From NCBI GenBank assembly GCA_014706295.1, contig JACSVZ010000007.1, positions 44,344,975 through 44,408,974 of the forward strand: 64,000 bases of DNA. Direction: 5' to 3'. The translations under genes and the position numbers were made by a program. Position 1 is the stretch's first letter. Each line of letters opens with the position of its first letter. Below, in pieces: positions 10,030 to 23,070 of the stretch. Below the pieces are notes generated by a model, which was given only the letters and a program-made list of their open reading frames with translations, had not been told where the DNA came from and did not search any database. The stretch is from Lycocorax pyrrhopterus obiensis. Its lineage: Eukaryota > Chordata > Aves > Passeriformes > Paradisaeidae.

Positions 10030-10197
10030 TGCCAGCTTTGCTTGCATGTGTGGCTTTTGATTTCCCTGGTAAATTGGCTTTTATCTTGAGCCACAATTTT
10101 ATCTGTCTTTGCTCCTCCAGTTCTCTCCCCCAGCAAGCTGGTGGGGAGAGTGAGCCCCTGCGTGGCTCTTTGTTTCTGGCTGTGGTTAAAGCATTAC
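10030..10197 (+). mobile_element. Endogenous retrovirus LTR fragment, 3' part
   Basis: Matches the 3' third of the LTR at 25071-25663. Both contain 'tttgcttg', a run of 'ttttatctt' words, a 'cc(c)agt/agc' block, 'gagtgag' followed by a 'ctgc-tgg-' word, and an ending of the type 'ctggctgtgg-taaa-ca'. The end near 10197 agrees with the LTR terminus. Together with 9063-9165 it forms an inverted pair around the protamine-like gene. Confidence 0.75.
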
Positions 10198-11133
10198 CTG
10201 CCTCCCTTGTGGGTGCTGAAGGGCTGCAGGGGCACATCTGCTCTACAATGGCACAAAATGGATGGTGAGATCCTGCTAAACCATTGTTTTCCTCAGTGTC
10301 TGCAGAGGAACTCCTGCTGTGATGTCTGCAGCATCTCTTCGTGTCCTTCTCCCTTGCCAAGGGCTCAGCAGGACTGTTTCTCACATGTACTCTCAAAGAA
10401 GTTATCCAGTGCTGCACTGGCCTATATCACTACAACCATGTACCGGCAATTTAATCTCCTGCCTAATTTTATACTTTTATACCATTTTATTCAAACAAGA
10501 AATTGGTACTGTCTTGGTAGGAGAAGCTTAAAAGTCTCTAACAGTCCTTAAATGATGCTCAATAAATAAATAAAAACTAGTCACTTGTAGCATTTCCTAA
10601 TGGAAATTTCTCCATGAAAATGAAATAGCCTGGTATGCTTCAAACTTGATAGCACAATGGCTTATAATCAACTGCTAGCCATGCTTATAAGTGTCAACAG
10701 AAACACTGCTTCCGCTCAAGTGCATTATCATTTATAGGGGAAAAAATCTGTGGAAGACCTCAAGGGAGCTTCTGAAACCTCTGTTCAGAATATTTGGAAT
10801 TTGCACTTGAGGAAAGCCCTCTGAGAAGTGAATGAGGTCTACTTTTCATCCTGGTGTTATTTATTATTTCTTCTTGTCTTAGACATGAGCAGCACAAAAT
10901 TATAGTGATAGTACTGTAAAATACTGCAACTACAGTGCCTTCCCTGGTATTATGTGTGACTTTGGCCTCATGGTTCAAGGGCAGACCAGGCTTCTGCATT
11001 CCAAGATCTGCCACCGACTCCCTGTATGTGTGGTAAAATAGTTTCATTTCTTTTGGCTTTATTTTAATTTTTCTCAGCTGTAGGCAATGGCTGACATAAT
11101 GAAAATGCTGTGAATTAGCTCTTATGTATATTT
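10198..11133. other. Unrecognised 3' part of the block that splits a CR1
   Basis: About 0.9 kb between the LTR end and the resumption of CR1 similarity. I see no gene, no retroviral internal coding motif and no clear repeat. Small AT-rich tracts such as 'aataaataaataaa' occur near 10560. Confidence 0.45.
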
Positions 11134-11830
11134 ATGAGATTGAGATCTCTCTTGACAGTATTTAAGGATCTTGGGAATTTTGAAAGGTCCTAGTTGACTG
11201 GAAGTTGGCTAACATTGTCACAGTTTTCAAAAAGGGCTATAAGGATAACCCTGGACATTACAGGCCTGTTAGTCTGACTTCAGTGCCTGGTAAGTTTATG
11301 GAGAAGATTATTCTGGGAGTTAATGAAAAACATCTGAAGGACAACACAGTCATCAGTCACAGCCAGCATGGTTTCATAAAGGTAAAGTCTGCTTATCAGG
11401 ACTTTCATTTTTCTTTTATGGCAAAGTAACCCACCTAGTTGATAAATGGAAGGCAGTTGATGCTATCTTTTGAGATTTCAGTACAGCTTTTGATACTGTC
11501 TCTCACAGGATCCTTCTGGATAAAATATCCAGCACACAGCTGGATAAACACATCATGTGATGTGTGAGCAGCTGGATCATGGGTTGGGCACAAAGGGTTG
11601 TAGTGAACGGGGTGGCATCAGACTGGGGACCTGTCACTAATGGGGTTCCGCAGGGCTCCATGCTGGGTCCTGTGCTCTTCAACATCTTCATAAATGTCTT
11701 GGACTCAAGACTCGGGATCCTAAGCAAGTTTGCAGATGATACAAAACTGGGAGGAGCTGTTTACTCCCTTGAAGGCAGGGAGGCCCCACAGAGAGACCTC
11801 GACAAATTAGAGGTCTGGGCAGTCACTAAA
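11134..11830 (+). pseudogene. CR1 LINE reverse-transcriptase remnant (ORF2)
   Basis: Degraded non-LTR retrotransposon reverse transcriptase. Frame one (from about 11205) holds the CR1 block with VFKKG, NPGHYRPVSLTSVPGKFMEKII and SQHGF. After a frame shift and stops, a second frame carries TAFDTVSH (about 11480; motif A with the catalytic Asp), [17 protein letters not shown] (motif B region, about 11645) and FADDTKL (about 11730; the catalytic Asp pair). Similarity stops near 11830, so the rest of ORF2 and the 3' UTR with its tail repeat are missing. It is inactive and old, and probably continuous in origin with the fragment at 8795-8864. Confidence 0.9.
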
Positions 11831-14531
11831 ACTGAATCATCACAAGGGTGATGGAAAGAGTTCTGTTATTAGGAACATGTATTTATTTTAATTCTGACCT
11901 TATCCTTGTTTTTTATTTCACAGTGTTGATGAACAATCAGCTAATTCTTGATATGCTTACTGAAAATTTTTCAATTCTCTTTCTTAAAAATGGCTCTATG
12001 ATGTTTTCAGTAGGTGTATGTAAATTTAATTTCTTTCAAATAGAGTAAGAACAGAAATGCTGACCAGAAAACATTTCTGGTTTGGTGGTCGGAGGTGGTA
12101 GTTTCCTAATGCTTGGAAACTGGTCTCAATCCAAATCAGTTAGAAAATAGCTGCAAGTGAAAGCATCCAACGTGTTTTTTCGTGGTTTATGTGAAAGGGG
12201 TCATTGGTTTGTGTTTTTTAACAATATCTTGTAACATTAGAAATACTGCCTGTATTACTGTAAATGAGCAGTATAGTTTGTCTCTTGCGTTTCAATAAGA
12301 TTGAAAGTTGAAGTTTAGTTAGTGGTACAAAAGGCTTTTGCTCCAAGAGCAGTAAGTGATATCAACAAGTATGTGATGTCCCAGTAGCCTTTCATAATTT
12401 CCCCAAGGTGTTTGTACCATCTAGTGTCGATGTAGACTTAGTGGGGCATATACCCTGTAGTAGAAAATGTTGTTTTCATTTGCAGACCAGCTAGCATTCT
12501 GAGCAGGGGAACAGGGGCCAAATGGCCTGTGGGAACTAAACTTTTCTCACAGAGCTGTAAATTCTGTCAGCTGGGAAGAAGAACAGAGAGAATTCTGGCT
12601 CCTCATTCTCGGAGATAGCTCTCATTTTGCCAAAGTCAGCATACTAAACCAGACCTGTCCCTAACGTTAGCTCATTTAGCTTTTATACATTTCATATATT
12701 TGCTGCATAAACCCTTTCATTATTTGTACTGGTTTTACTTGAATTCTTTTATTGGAGAGTCTGTGAATCCCATTCAGGACTAAGGCAGGGTATAGAAAGG
12801 CTCCCAGTCAATTTAATGCGATCAAAATGGAAAAAGACATATAATAAGTTTTGAAGAATATTAGATGTACTAGTAAATACCTGAAATAAAACACTGCTTT
12901 ATGATTGATAATGAATATTGCTGATATATTTAATTAATGCTGTGACCTCGACAATCTTTTTGGAGACTCAGACTTGAAGAGAGCAAAGGATTGAATTTAA
13001 AGGGTGTTCTCGTTATCAGTCTGGGATTGGTTTCTATTGCTACTTTCCATGTCATAGTTTTCATAGTTTATATTAATCTAGATGTTATTCTATCTAGGTG
13101 TAATTATATTCATATCTAGATGTCGATATTCATATCTAGAGGTAATTACAGGGCTTTTTTCTGTACTTCAGACAACGGTGGTGAAAATATTGATTTGTTT
13201 ATGATTTCATATTCTGTGGAGTAAAGTTGCTCTTAAGAATGACTGCTGAAATAATTCTCTGCAGCTGTAACTTTTGTGTTGTGCAGCTAATCAGAAATGT
13301 GTTAAATAATTTACTACAGCTAATACTAATAAATACTGAGAAATTACTAATATCTCTCTCATCTACAGTTGCATAACCCCCTTGTCACTGTGGGACCTAG
13401 GCAGTTGCAGCTACTCTGTTACTTTCACATATACATTCTTACCTGCATCATGTCTTCCTCGTGTAGATATTTCAGTATTTTCCATGTAATTTATTGCCTT
13501 CTTCCTTCTTTTTCAGTTACAGGTTGGTTAGAATGTATTTGTTGCACTAATGCTTCATTACATGCATATATTCATTTCTGTAAAATACCTTCTAAGTAAA
13601 GGATACTTTAAAAATATTTCAGTATAAGTAATGTATCTCTTAGCATACCTTAGGATGTGATATCCAATAGTTAATTATTCTGCAACTCTGCAATGAGGTG
13701 AAAGGCTGTCTGCGTGTGACTTATTAATACTGTCTGTTCATTCTGTCTCAGTTCTACTATGAGCAATTTCACTCTTTCAGATACTATTCCTCATTTTAAA
13801 GCTTATTTATCTCAGCTCAACTTTGCTTATTTTGCAAGTAGCAGCGAGCAGATTAATAAATTGCATCACTTTTGTAGGAACCTGATACTTTGAATCATTA
13901 TTTTTGGTGGTTGTTGTATACTTAAAACATGACGCTAGGAGACTGGCTTAGAGTCATCTCTGAAATGTTTCTCGTGTACTATAAGCTAGCAGTTTTTTAT
14001 GGCAAGACCTGGCAAAGGTTGACTTCCAGACCAATCAGAGTGATGTCTTAAAGCACAATAGTGCAACCTGAACATAACAATGCATCTGAATCAGCTGCTG
14101 CATATGAGATTCTTCAGCTGTTATTTAACAGTTTGAAAATAGAGGGGAACATGGTATTGGCAAAAAAGATACATTTCAGAAAGATTATTAATAATGGCAC
14201 ATAGGATATTTATCCAAAGTGCCAGCAAAATGATCAGCTGGGTAATGGTGTTGACGCTTTTTCCTACGAAAGAACATAGAAATCAGTGAAATTTGAAGGG
14301 AAATAAGAATGAACTGTAATAACTTTTCTAATAATCTGTAGTGGAGAATTTTGCATCTTCTTTCAAAAATACCTCAAAATGTTCATGGATATTAAGAGAG
14401 TTTAGTACTAAGTGTGTTTTCCAGTAGTATGCATCACTTGAAGTGCTACAAAGAAGACAAAAGCACTGAAATCTCTAAGCATCTCACAGAGGATTTTAGA
14501 TGAGGATTTGAACTAAAAACTGAGAATGTCT
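11831..14531. other. Unique AT-rich DNA, no gene recognised
   Basis: No exon or RNA gene recognised. It contains the small tandem repeat at 13078-13150. Confidence 0.55.
13078..13150. repeat. Degenerate 20-bp tandem repeat around TCTAGA
   Basis: The 15-mer ATATTCATATCTAGA occurs exactly at 13106-13120 and 13126-13140, a 20-bp period. Diverged units containing 'atctag' precede it from about 13078. 'ggtaatta' or 'tgtaatta' words follow two of the units. Confidence 0.6.
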
Positions 14532-15075
14532 TTCATAGAATCATAGGATCATTAAGGTTGGAAAAGACCTCTGTGATCACTGAGTCCAACCGTTAACGCA
14601 GCACCACCGTGTTGATCACTAACTCGTCCCCAAGTGCCACATGCCCACGCCTTTTTAGCACTTCACAGGTTGGTGGATCCACTGCTTCCCTGGGCAGCCT
14701 ATTTCAATGCCTGACCAGCCTTTCAGGGAAGAAATTTTTCCTAATATCCAGTCTAAACCTCACCTGCCACAACTTGAGGCCATTTCCTCCTGTCTGAACA
14801 CTTGTTACCTTGGAGAAGAGGCCAACCCCCACTCAGCTACAACCTTCTTTCAGTCAGTCGTAGATAGGGATAAGGTCACCCCTGAGCCTCCTTTTCTCCA
14901 GGCTAAACAACCCCAGCTCCCTCAGCTGCTCATCATAAGGCTGGTGCTACAGACCCTTCACCAGCTTTGTTGCTCTGGTTTGGGCACACTCAAGAACCTC
15001 CATGTCCTTGTTGTGAGTGGTCCCAGTCTCACAAGTGCCCAGTACAGGGGGACTCTAGTACTTTCTAGAGGTTTG
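14532..15075 (-). repeat. CR1 LINE 3' region, antisense
   Basis: On the plus strand it opens with the reverse complement of the CR1 tail ('tcatagaatcatagg'). Then come 'ggttggaaaagacctctg', 'ctgggcagcctatttcaatg', 'gaagaaatttttcctaata' and 'ctccaggctaaacaacccc', and finally 'gctctggtttgggcacactc'. This is about 540 bp of continuous CR1 3' sequence with few indels, so it is among the better preserved CR1 copies here. Open frames in it (for example 14707-15081) are by-products of the repeat. Confidence 0.95.
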
Positions 15076-18000
15076 AGTTAAGACTTAGACTGTAGCCTAT
15101 GAAGGAAAAAATAAACTTGATCAGTGAAAATAATGACTTAAAAGAGTCTTGAAAATTTTCCCTAATTTTTTTTTATTCTATTGAGTGCTTAGTCAATGCT
15201 CTCATCATTCCTTTTGGTCTGCAGTTAATATCCTGAAGGAGGTGAGAAATTCTTTATCTAAACTTTAGTATTGTAATCTTAAAGAAAGCGCTTCACAATG
15301 ATACTTCTAGTATTAATTTAGTCTATTATACTTGTAACTAATATCCAGTATGACTCAAACGGGTGATGTTACAGGCTTATGAAATATTACTTAGTTTATA
15401 AAGTATGTCAGTTATCAACAAAATTGTTTTGCAAGAATCTTAGTCTTAGCTTCTGTAAAGAAACATAAAAGAGCAAACAGAGAATGGAAGTATTGTACAG
15501 ACAGTGCATAAGAACAACCCTGCTAGCTCAGATCAAAGGATTATTTGTGTCAGCAGTCTGATTTAACACAATTCATCAGCAGTGGTTTAGAAAAAAGCAT
15601 AAAGAAAAACAAAATAAACTTCCCCAAAATACTGTCCCAGGTACTGAACCTTTCAGTGGATTCATCTTCTGTAAGTCTGTCATACCTTTTTCTGTAGCTG
15701 CATACACTTATTTTTATATTTTAGTTTGGTTTTTTGTGGGCTTACTGAGGAGCATTGAGGACTTGGTTAACATTTAGGTATCAGGCAAACAAAACGGTGG
15801 ATGGAAAAGAGAGTGAAAATGGAGATCTCAGTCAAATGAGAAACTGAATTCTTCACACTGAATTTTGGAGTTTGAAGTAGGAGACAATGTAGAAGAGAGC
15901 ACAGCCTGGATTCAGAGGCAGTGCCCCAGTGGGACTTCTGAGGGGCTGAGGTGGTCTATCCAGTAGGAAGTGAGCAGGGTTGTTTCAAACCTTGAAATGA
16001 CAGGAAAATCCTGAACTGTCTCTTTGTTCTGTATCCTCAACAGTACTGTATCCTGTTAACAAACTGGCAGATGCCAATTTAAAGCAAAAAACCTCCATAT
16101 TGTTTTTCAAGCATCTTCTTTATAATCTTTCTTAAATTCCCCAAAAATCTGTTTGTAAAATCTAGTACTTTTGTCTCAGCTGAGCCAGTGCTTTAAAGTT
16201 GGCTAGGTCTGGAACATGCTTTTCTAAACTTACTGTTAATTACTGTTGGCAATCAATAAATTCTGGATGCCATCTCTTCGGATTGGAAGCTTTGCTTTCT
16301 GGATCATGGTGATTTTTGTTGGGTTCTTTTTGTCCTCCCTTAAACAGCATTCAACAAACTCCACCAGAAAAACTCATGCTCAAAAATGGGTCATATTGAC
16401 TTTGGTGGAGAAGAGCAGAGTTCAGAAATAAAGATTCTGGTTTTTTGTATAAATATGCTTGATTTTAAAAAGGGAAGAAAAAACCCCAAACAGAAAACGA
16501 AATGTAAAAATGATAGGTTATGTAAAACCTTTTTTTTTCTGGGGCAAATGTATTTTATGAGACCCTGAGGCACTTCCAACTCTTCAAATTGTTGTTAACC
16601 AGGAAGATCCATTTATTTTCATATTCTGAGGAAAAGACCTGTGCATTATATTTTTATTTTTAAACAAAGCAACCTAGAGAGGTGAAAATTTGCTGCCTTC
16701 CTTGTAGAGGCCAGTGGTTGTTTTCTGTTTAGGCCATGCTAGAGATTGAGCGTAAAAAGAAAAGGCATTTTTAATAGTGCTGAATTTACTATTTTAATTA
16801 ATTCTCCTGTATCTTGCTTTCCTGACATGTTTACTTTACAAATGCTTTAGCTCATGGCCATAACTTATTTTGAATGGCAAACTGTATAATTAACATCAAG
16901 GTGGAAGGCGATTATATTTGTGAATACTGCTCTACGCCCTCCAGAAACCAGTTATGTAGCCAATTTAGGTCACACATGGTTCAGTCTCTCAGAAATCTTA
17001 CTTAATAAAGCCCCAAGGTACTCTCTTTTACTGAGCAATTAACAGAAAGTGAGTTTTTTGTGTTATTGTGGGGAGAAGATAATTTTTGGAAAAGAGGGAA
17101 GAACCATATGAGACACACAAATATTTCCACACATGGTTCTGCTGAAAGCTGAAAATGCAATTTAAATGGGCACTTAAGGTGGAGAATAATATAGGCCAAA
17201 ATACTATAATGAAAATGCTTATATATAAAGTGCAGTGGTTTATGTTTGAGATGTTCTGTCACCTTCTATCCATTTTTCCCTGACTATTTGAATAGATGTT
17301 TCCCAAGAACTCTCCCTGTGAAGGCAGGCTGAAGAGGAATGATTCTCCACATTTGGCATATCTATTGCACAATGAAACCCCCTAGAGGTCTTTGCTTATG
17401 CAGGCACGTAATGACAATTTGACAGTAAGGGGTAAGCATTAGACTCTGATTTGCAGTCATTATTTTGAAAAATCCAGCCCTAGAAAAACAGGGTCTTATT
17501 CAAGCTGGTAATATGGTAGTCACTTATTACAATTAGATTCTTGGCAATGCAGGCAGAAACAAGCTATGTATGAAAACATTGTACAATGACAAAATGTAAT
17601 GGCCATGTGTTATCATGTGGTATTGAAAGAGGTGCTATCAACTTGATGTAGTTGGGTTTCAGGTTGGATTTCTGAAGCTAACTAGACCATGGGCTTTTAT
17701 GTAAAACATCTTTATGGTGCTTCTGCCAATACATGACTTTATGTCATTAGATGCTGATTTCTCTGGACCAAGAGAATTCCCTCTAGTATCCTTGTTAGTC
17801 AGAAAATCAATCATATTAGTCTCATAATCAGACGTAAATGAGTTATTACTCCATTATTTAAACTCTCACAATGCAGAGAAATGCAATTACCAAATCAAGA
17901 CACAGTGATGGTTGAAATTTAATAGTTACTCTTGTAGTCAGCAGTTAGGAAGAGAGAAACAAAGATCTGCTATAGTTGTGTGATCAGTTGTATTTCCACT

Positions 18001-21000
18001 GTTTGACACCTATTCTTGTGCTAGTTTGATTTGCATATATACATAAACTTTGTAGACATCCACACAAGATGACCAAATTTTGCAGCCGTCTGGTGGTTTA
18101 AAGGTTTACAGTTACTCACATGCTATACTGAGTTTAATTCAGTGAACCTGATGGATGGCACTCCCCCAGGCTGGGCATAAGGCAAAGCCATTGCAATGCT
18201 GCTTTGTGTCAGAAGGGACTGCACTGTGCAGTAGGGATGTGGCTGTAAGCTATTTTTTCTTTATTGAAAGTGTATGAATCCACTGTCCTTGTAAAACAAA
18301 GGACAGAGATAAACGCCCTTTTACTAGAAGGCATAGGGCAAGAGTTGGTTAGCATGAGTGGTTCCCATTTGGTTTGTCATCGACCGATTCTCTCTCCCCA
18401 GCTCTCCCCTGAACACACAGGAGCAATGGAGGTTGGCTGGGGGCTCAGCAGGAGCTGAGCATTAAACTCCGAAGTCCTCTCACTCTCCAGCTGACTCTCT
18501 GTTGCCACCTGTTCTCTTCTGAAAAGAGAAGGGGGACAGCTCTGGCCTTCCCTCCAGCATGGTGGAGGGTACTATAAGGGATTACTGTGACTACTAGTAC
18601 AGGCAGGCAGGTGTTATGGCTTTAGGCTGCCTTTTTCTATGCAGAAGCTGCTCTGAAATTCAGATGATCAGACTGTCTCACAGCCTGTAGCATAAGAAAG
18701 GCAGGAAAATAAGGACCTATTCATTGGATGCCAAGTGGGTAGTTTTCAGTGCTGCTTTTAATGACATAATACTGCCTGTGAGGCTTTCTTCTGCAAGTGG
18801 CACAGAGGAGATCTCTAGATGTGATAATACTGGGTTGGAGTGTATGAATTAGTATAGTCTCCTTACACTGTGGAGAATTGGCTTGTTAGGGACCTTTTTT
18901 ACACTCAGAGGACACAGGGAACATGAAATTTGTCTTTCCTGGTACATAATGTCCCCTTTAACTTAAACTACTTTAATAGCTACCTGCACTCTTAACACCT
19001 TCCGAGCCTCATTTCCCCAGGTATAGTTTATTTTTCTGCTGTTTGATCCTGTACCTCAGTACTGAGTGGCCCACTGATCTGCTTCCCCTGCACTCATCTC
19101 TACTGCCTACATGCTCTCCCTTTTCCTTATAGAAACTTCCCCTTTCCATTGTGAGCTGTCTCCTTATGGAAAATCCTTCTCCTAACTATTTTTGTGGTGC
19201 TGACAGGAAATGAATGGACAGTAATGAGGCAGTTAGATGGAGCTGACAGTTCAAGTATTTAATTTTAAAGAATGCATATATTATAGAATTCAAATTGGAT
19301 GGGTCAGATCCTTATCTGATATTGCACTTTTATATTAAGAGAGTAGCTCTCAATTGTGCCAGAGGAATCTCCCTCCTAATGTGTACTTGGGTTTTTTAAT
19401 TGTAGTTGATTTTTCTGTGGATTCTTGCCTTGGAGGGTGAAATATGTTATGGACACTGTTTAAATACATATGAGTGAAGGTGAAGAAATCTTTTTGGCAT
19501 TGAATCCAACTATTGCTAGACAGGTGGTTGTATCGTTGGAGTGCCCTGAGCCCCAAGAACACCTGGCAGCTCAGCTGGTGCCTGTGGGATGTTCAGCGAT
19601 ATGGCACTGCTGGGGCACTTGGCAGCACAGCAGGGGGATTATGCACTTCTCTCTGGAGATCACACCAGTAATTCATCATTCAAAAGTTTTAAAAACAACA
19701 GAATGTGATTATTGAAGAGGTATAATTGTCACTGTTCGAAATAACACACTCACCTATTACGTAGCCAGGCCAGAACAAATTGACTATAAGAGCACATATT
19801 TTATTAAGTATTCTTTCTTGTTGCAGCAGCATGGCAAGCAACTCTAAGGTAAAACTGCAAAAACATCTTTGACATCTTTTTGTACTGGAATTCTATGTTT
19901 TCTGGGTAAGGCTTAAGTTATACCTGTTCTGACCTTGGAATAACTTTCAAAATTGGATCTATTTTTTAGTTCTTCCTTTGACTTTCTTTGTAATTTTATT
20001 TTCAACCACTTTCTGCGAAGTACAGGATGGTGAATGAAGAAATGGCAAAATTTTTATGAGAACGGTGAGGCTGGCCAGGATCTTTCTGAATTGACATCCT
20101 CTCACACATCTGATTTAAAGGCAGCTGAGGAGCCAAAGCAGTTTCTCATATAAGCTGCTTGACAAGAGGAGTTCTAGGTGGTTATTATATATCTATAATA
20201 GGCCCATGCTTGTTTATTTTCCTTTTTTTTTTTTTTTTGCAAAGGTCAGAGTATTTGTTAGTGAGATGATACTTCTGTAGTTGGTTAAGGTAATTCCATT
20301 CCTGTGCTTTGAATCTGTGTTTCTGTGCCTGTAAAAATTTTCATTAATCTGTTTTTGTTGTCAACATGTGAGGAAAAATCAGGACGATGTACCACTCAGG
20401 TAAAGTTTCAAGTTAATGCTCAGGATAGATAGATTTTTAGCTGTAAGTAGGACAAGGAACTGCTCGCAGCTGTGGAGACTCTGTACAACATAGAATTCTA
20501 GCTCAAATGTGGTTCAGGTCACTAGTGCTCATTGTTCAATTGTTTTTGAGCTATTAGAAGGCAGGAGAAGATATCACTGCTGGTGCCCTTGCTGACTGCC
20601 ACCTGAGGGATAAGACAGAATAAACAAAATGTTATGAACTCCTTTGTCATCTACAGAATTGGTCCCATCTCACTGTAGAGACAGAATCATTTGCTCTCAT
20701 CTCACTGGACAGACAGCATTGCAACTGGCTATATTTTACTTAACCAGTGGATGGAAGTGTTTAGTCTCCAGCTGTAGCTGTCAACCAAGCTTGAAAGTGA
20801 CTTTTAAAAATTTAATCCAATTTATAGCTATCTGAGCTCTTAATTTTATTTGAAGCCAATTGTCAGTAGAAAGGTCATCTGCCTGCTTGGCTGTCACCAG
20901 TACCAGGCTGCAGATACAGTACAGCTAAATATCAGTATTTCTAGGAAACTGGATGTTCTCTGTGTCAAGGGTTTATTCTTGGAGCATAAAACCATTCTTG

Positions 21001-22510
21001 GAGCCAGTTCAAGACACTAGGCAGAACAGGTGCTGACCAAAGGACATGAGTCTGTTTTGCCTATGTTGGATATGATATCAACTGTACTAGCCTGAGCAAT
21101 TAAGATTCTTACTGAGCTTCTGCTTCTGCCACTTCCCATGGCTATGGTATACTCTGGAGAGGGACGTTGTGAGAGGAAAGGAGAGCCAAAATTTGTAGTA
21201 GAATGGGTTGCTGCCAGGCTGCACCTAACAGCTTGAATCTCTGGTGCTTTAGTAAGGACTTATACCTTGTCAGGGAGGGCAGAGAACCAAGACGACAGCT
21301 GTGCTGGTTGGACACTGTACAGCTGGAGACACAACCTTAGCCTCACCTCTAAATGTTCCCAAGTGAGGCCATGGGAGGAGGAGGAGAGCACTGCAGTTTG
21401 GCTGAATGTTACTGCTGTAGGTCAGTGAAGTAAAATCTCTGTGTGTTCTCGCTTGAGTAGCCTGTTACCTTCTCTTCAAGGTATTGCACCCAGTTGCTAT
21501 GTGCTGTTATACAGCACTGCAGCAGCTGGCTAAAGACAGCCTTGTTTGGTTCTTTGGTCAGTTTGTATAGTGTTTTTGAGATCATTAGCATATGTAAGTG
21601 AAATAAATAATGCAAAGGCCATTGAAGCTGATATCCACACAAGGATTTACAGGCTGCCAACTTGACTAGTTTTCTGTTCTACTCACACTTTAAGTACAAC
21701 TACAGATAATCAGTATTGAAAGAGATTATAAAAGGGCTAGTACGGATGGAGAAGGCAGAAAAGTAGTTTATCTGTGAAAATTACCTAGATGTAAAATTTA
21801 GAAAGTTGACCTAATAGTATACCTTAATGTCTCATACCCCTCAGTCTGCAGGGAAAGTGTTATGTCCCACAGCTCTGCATGGGAAATTTTGACAGAATCT
21901 AGGGCTGCTGCCATCATTCTGCCAATGCAGTCTGTGTGACGAGCCTGTCAGAAGGCATCAGCATGTGAACTTCTTGTGTGATGTAGGACCACCTCAAAGA
22001 ACTGGAGTTTCACATTGTTCCTGTTCACATGGCTGTGTTCAAGCAAATAGAAATATCCAAGAAGGATCTTCTTCAGGCAAATAGAAGATGCTGTGATTAC
22101 TCAGGGTCCTACAGTCAGACATCCTTTATTTACTTGCTATACATCTTTAAATTACAAATTTATGAGTACTTGATATTCACAAACATTTTCATATATTCAA
22201 TATAGAAGCCAGGTATTAAAGGGCATGTAGAAGAAAATAGCCGTTGTTGTTCCTGGGAACTGAAGGCAAACTAAGACTGCTAGAAAGTCCTACTCTAGGG
22301 AAGTACTTTGAATGAGAAAATACCAAATGATTTTAAGCAAGTTCATATCTAGATAAATATCCAAAGTCCAATTTGTTTTGATTTTTTTTTTGGTTCAGCT
22401 GAGTTTTCTGTGAAGTTTTTGCATTATGAGAGATTTCTTTTCTTGCAATTTCAGTTGAAGTCTGTGAGATTGGATGAAGGTGAAATGTTACAGGGAAAAA
22501 TATACCACAT
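15076..22510. other. 7.4 kb of unique AT-rich DNA, no gene recognised
   Basis: All open frames are shorter than 90 codons and none has a recognisable domain. Simple sequence is limited to homopolymer runs such as T16 at 20223-20238. It could be intronic, intergenic or regulatory; the sequence alone does not decide. Confidence 0.55.
20223..20238. repeat. T16 homopolymer
   Basis: Sixteen consecutive T. Similar runs occur at 26334-26348 (T15) and 31232-31247 (T16). Confidence 0.9.
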
Positions 22511-22905
22511 GAAAGGCTAGGAGAACTGGAATTGTTCAGCCTGTAAAAGAAGGTTTCTGGGTAACATAACTGAAAACTTCCAGTACCTGAAGGGAGCCTA
22601 CAAGAAAGATGGAGATGTACTGTTTACAAGAGTGACAGAGCAAGGTGGAATGGCTTCACACTGAGAGTAGGTTTAGATTAGATATTAGGAATAAATTCTT
22701 TACTGTGAGGATGGTGAGGCACTGCAGGCTGCCCAAAGAAGAGATGGATGTCCCATCCCTGGAAATGTTCAAGGCCAGATTGGATGGGGCTCTGAGCAAC
22801 CTGGCCTAGTGAAATAAGTCCCTGCCCACAGTGGGGAGCTGGATCTAGGTGATGTTTAAGTTCCCTTGCAACCAAGGCAATTCTATAATTCTATGATTCT
22901 ATGAT
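22511..22905 (+). repeat. CR1 LINE 3' fragment with tail repeat
   Basis: It contains in order 'gaactggaattgttcagcct', 'tacctgaagggagcctaca', 'ttaggaataaattctttact', 'ggctgcccaaagaagag' and 'ccctgcccacagtgg'. It ends in ATTCTATG-like tail units (about 22880-22905). An internal deletion is likely between the 'cagcct' block and the 'acctgaaggg' block. It belongs to the same subgroup as the copy at 62880-63213. Confidence 0.95.
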
Positions 22906-23042
22906 AGAGAATGCAGTGCCTCAATACAATAGAAAATACTCCAAAACTATCCTGTTGTATAGTCTTCATCCTTTTGTAGAGCTTTTCTCAATTTAAAATA
23001 AGTCTGGCTAAGCCACTGACGACCATTTTGCTCTTTGTGTAG

Positions 23043-23058
23043 ACACCATTAATGGTGT
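23043..23058. repeat. Perfect 16-bp palindrome beside a SINE
   Basis: ACACCATTAATGGTGT is self-complementary over all 16 bases. It ends 12 bases before the SINE tail at 23071. It may be chance or a protein-binding dyad; no function is shown. Confidence 0.6.
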
Positions 23059-23070
23059 AAACGCCATTTC

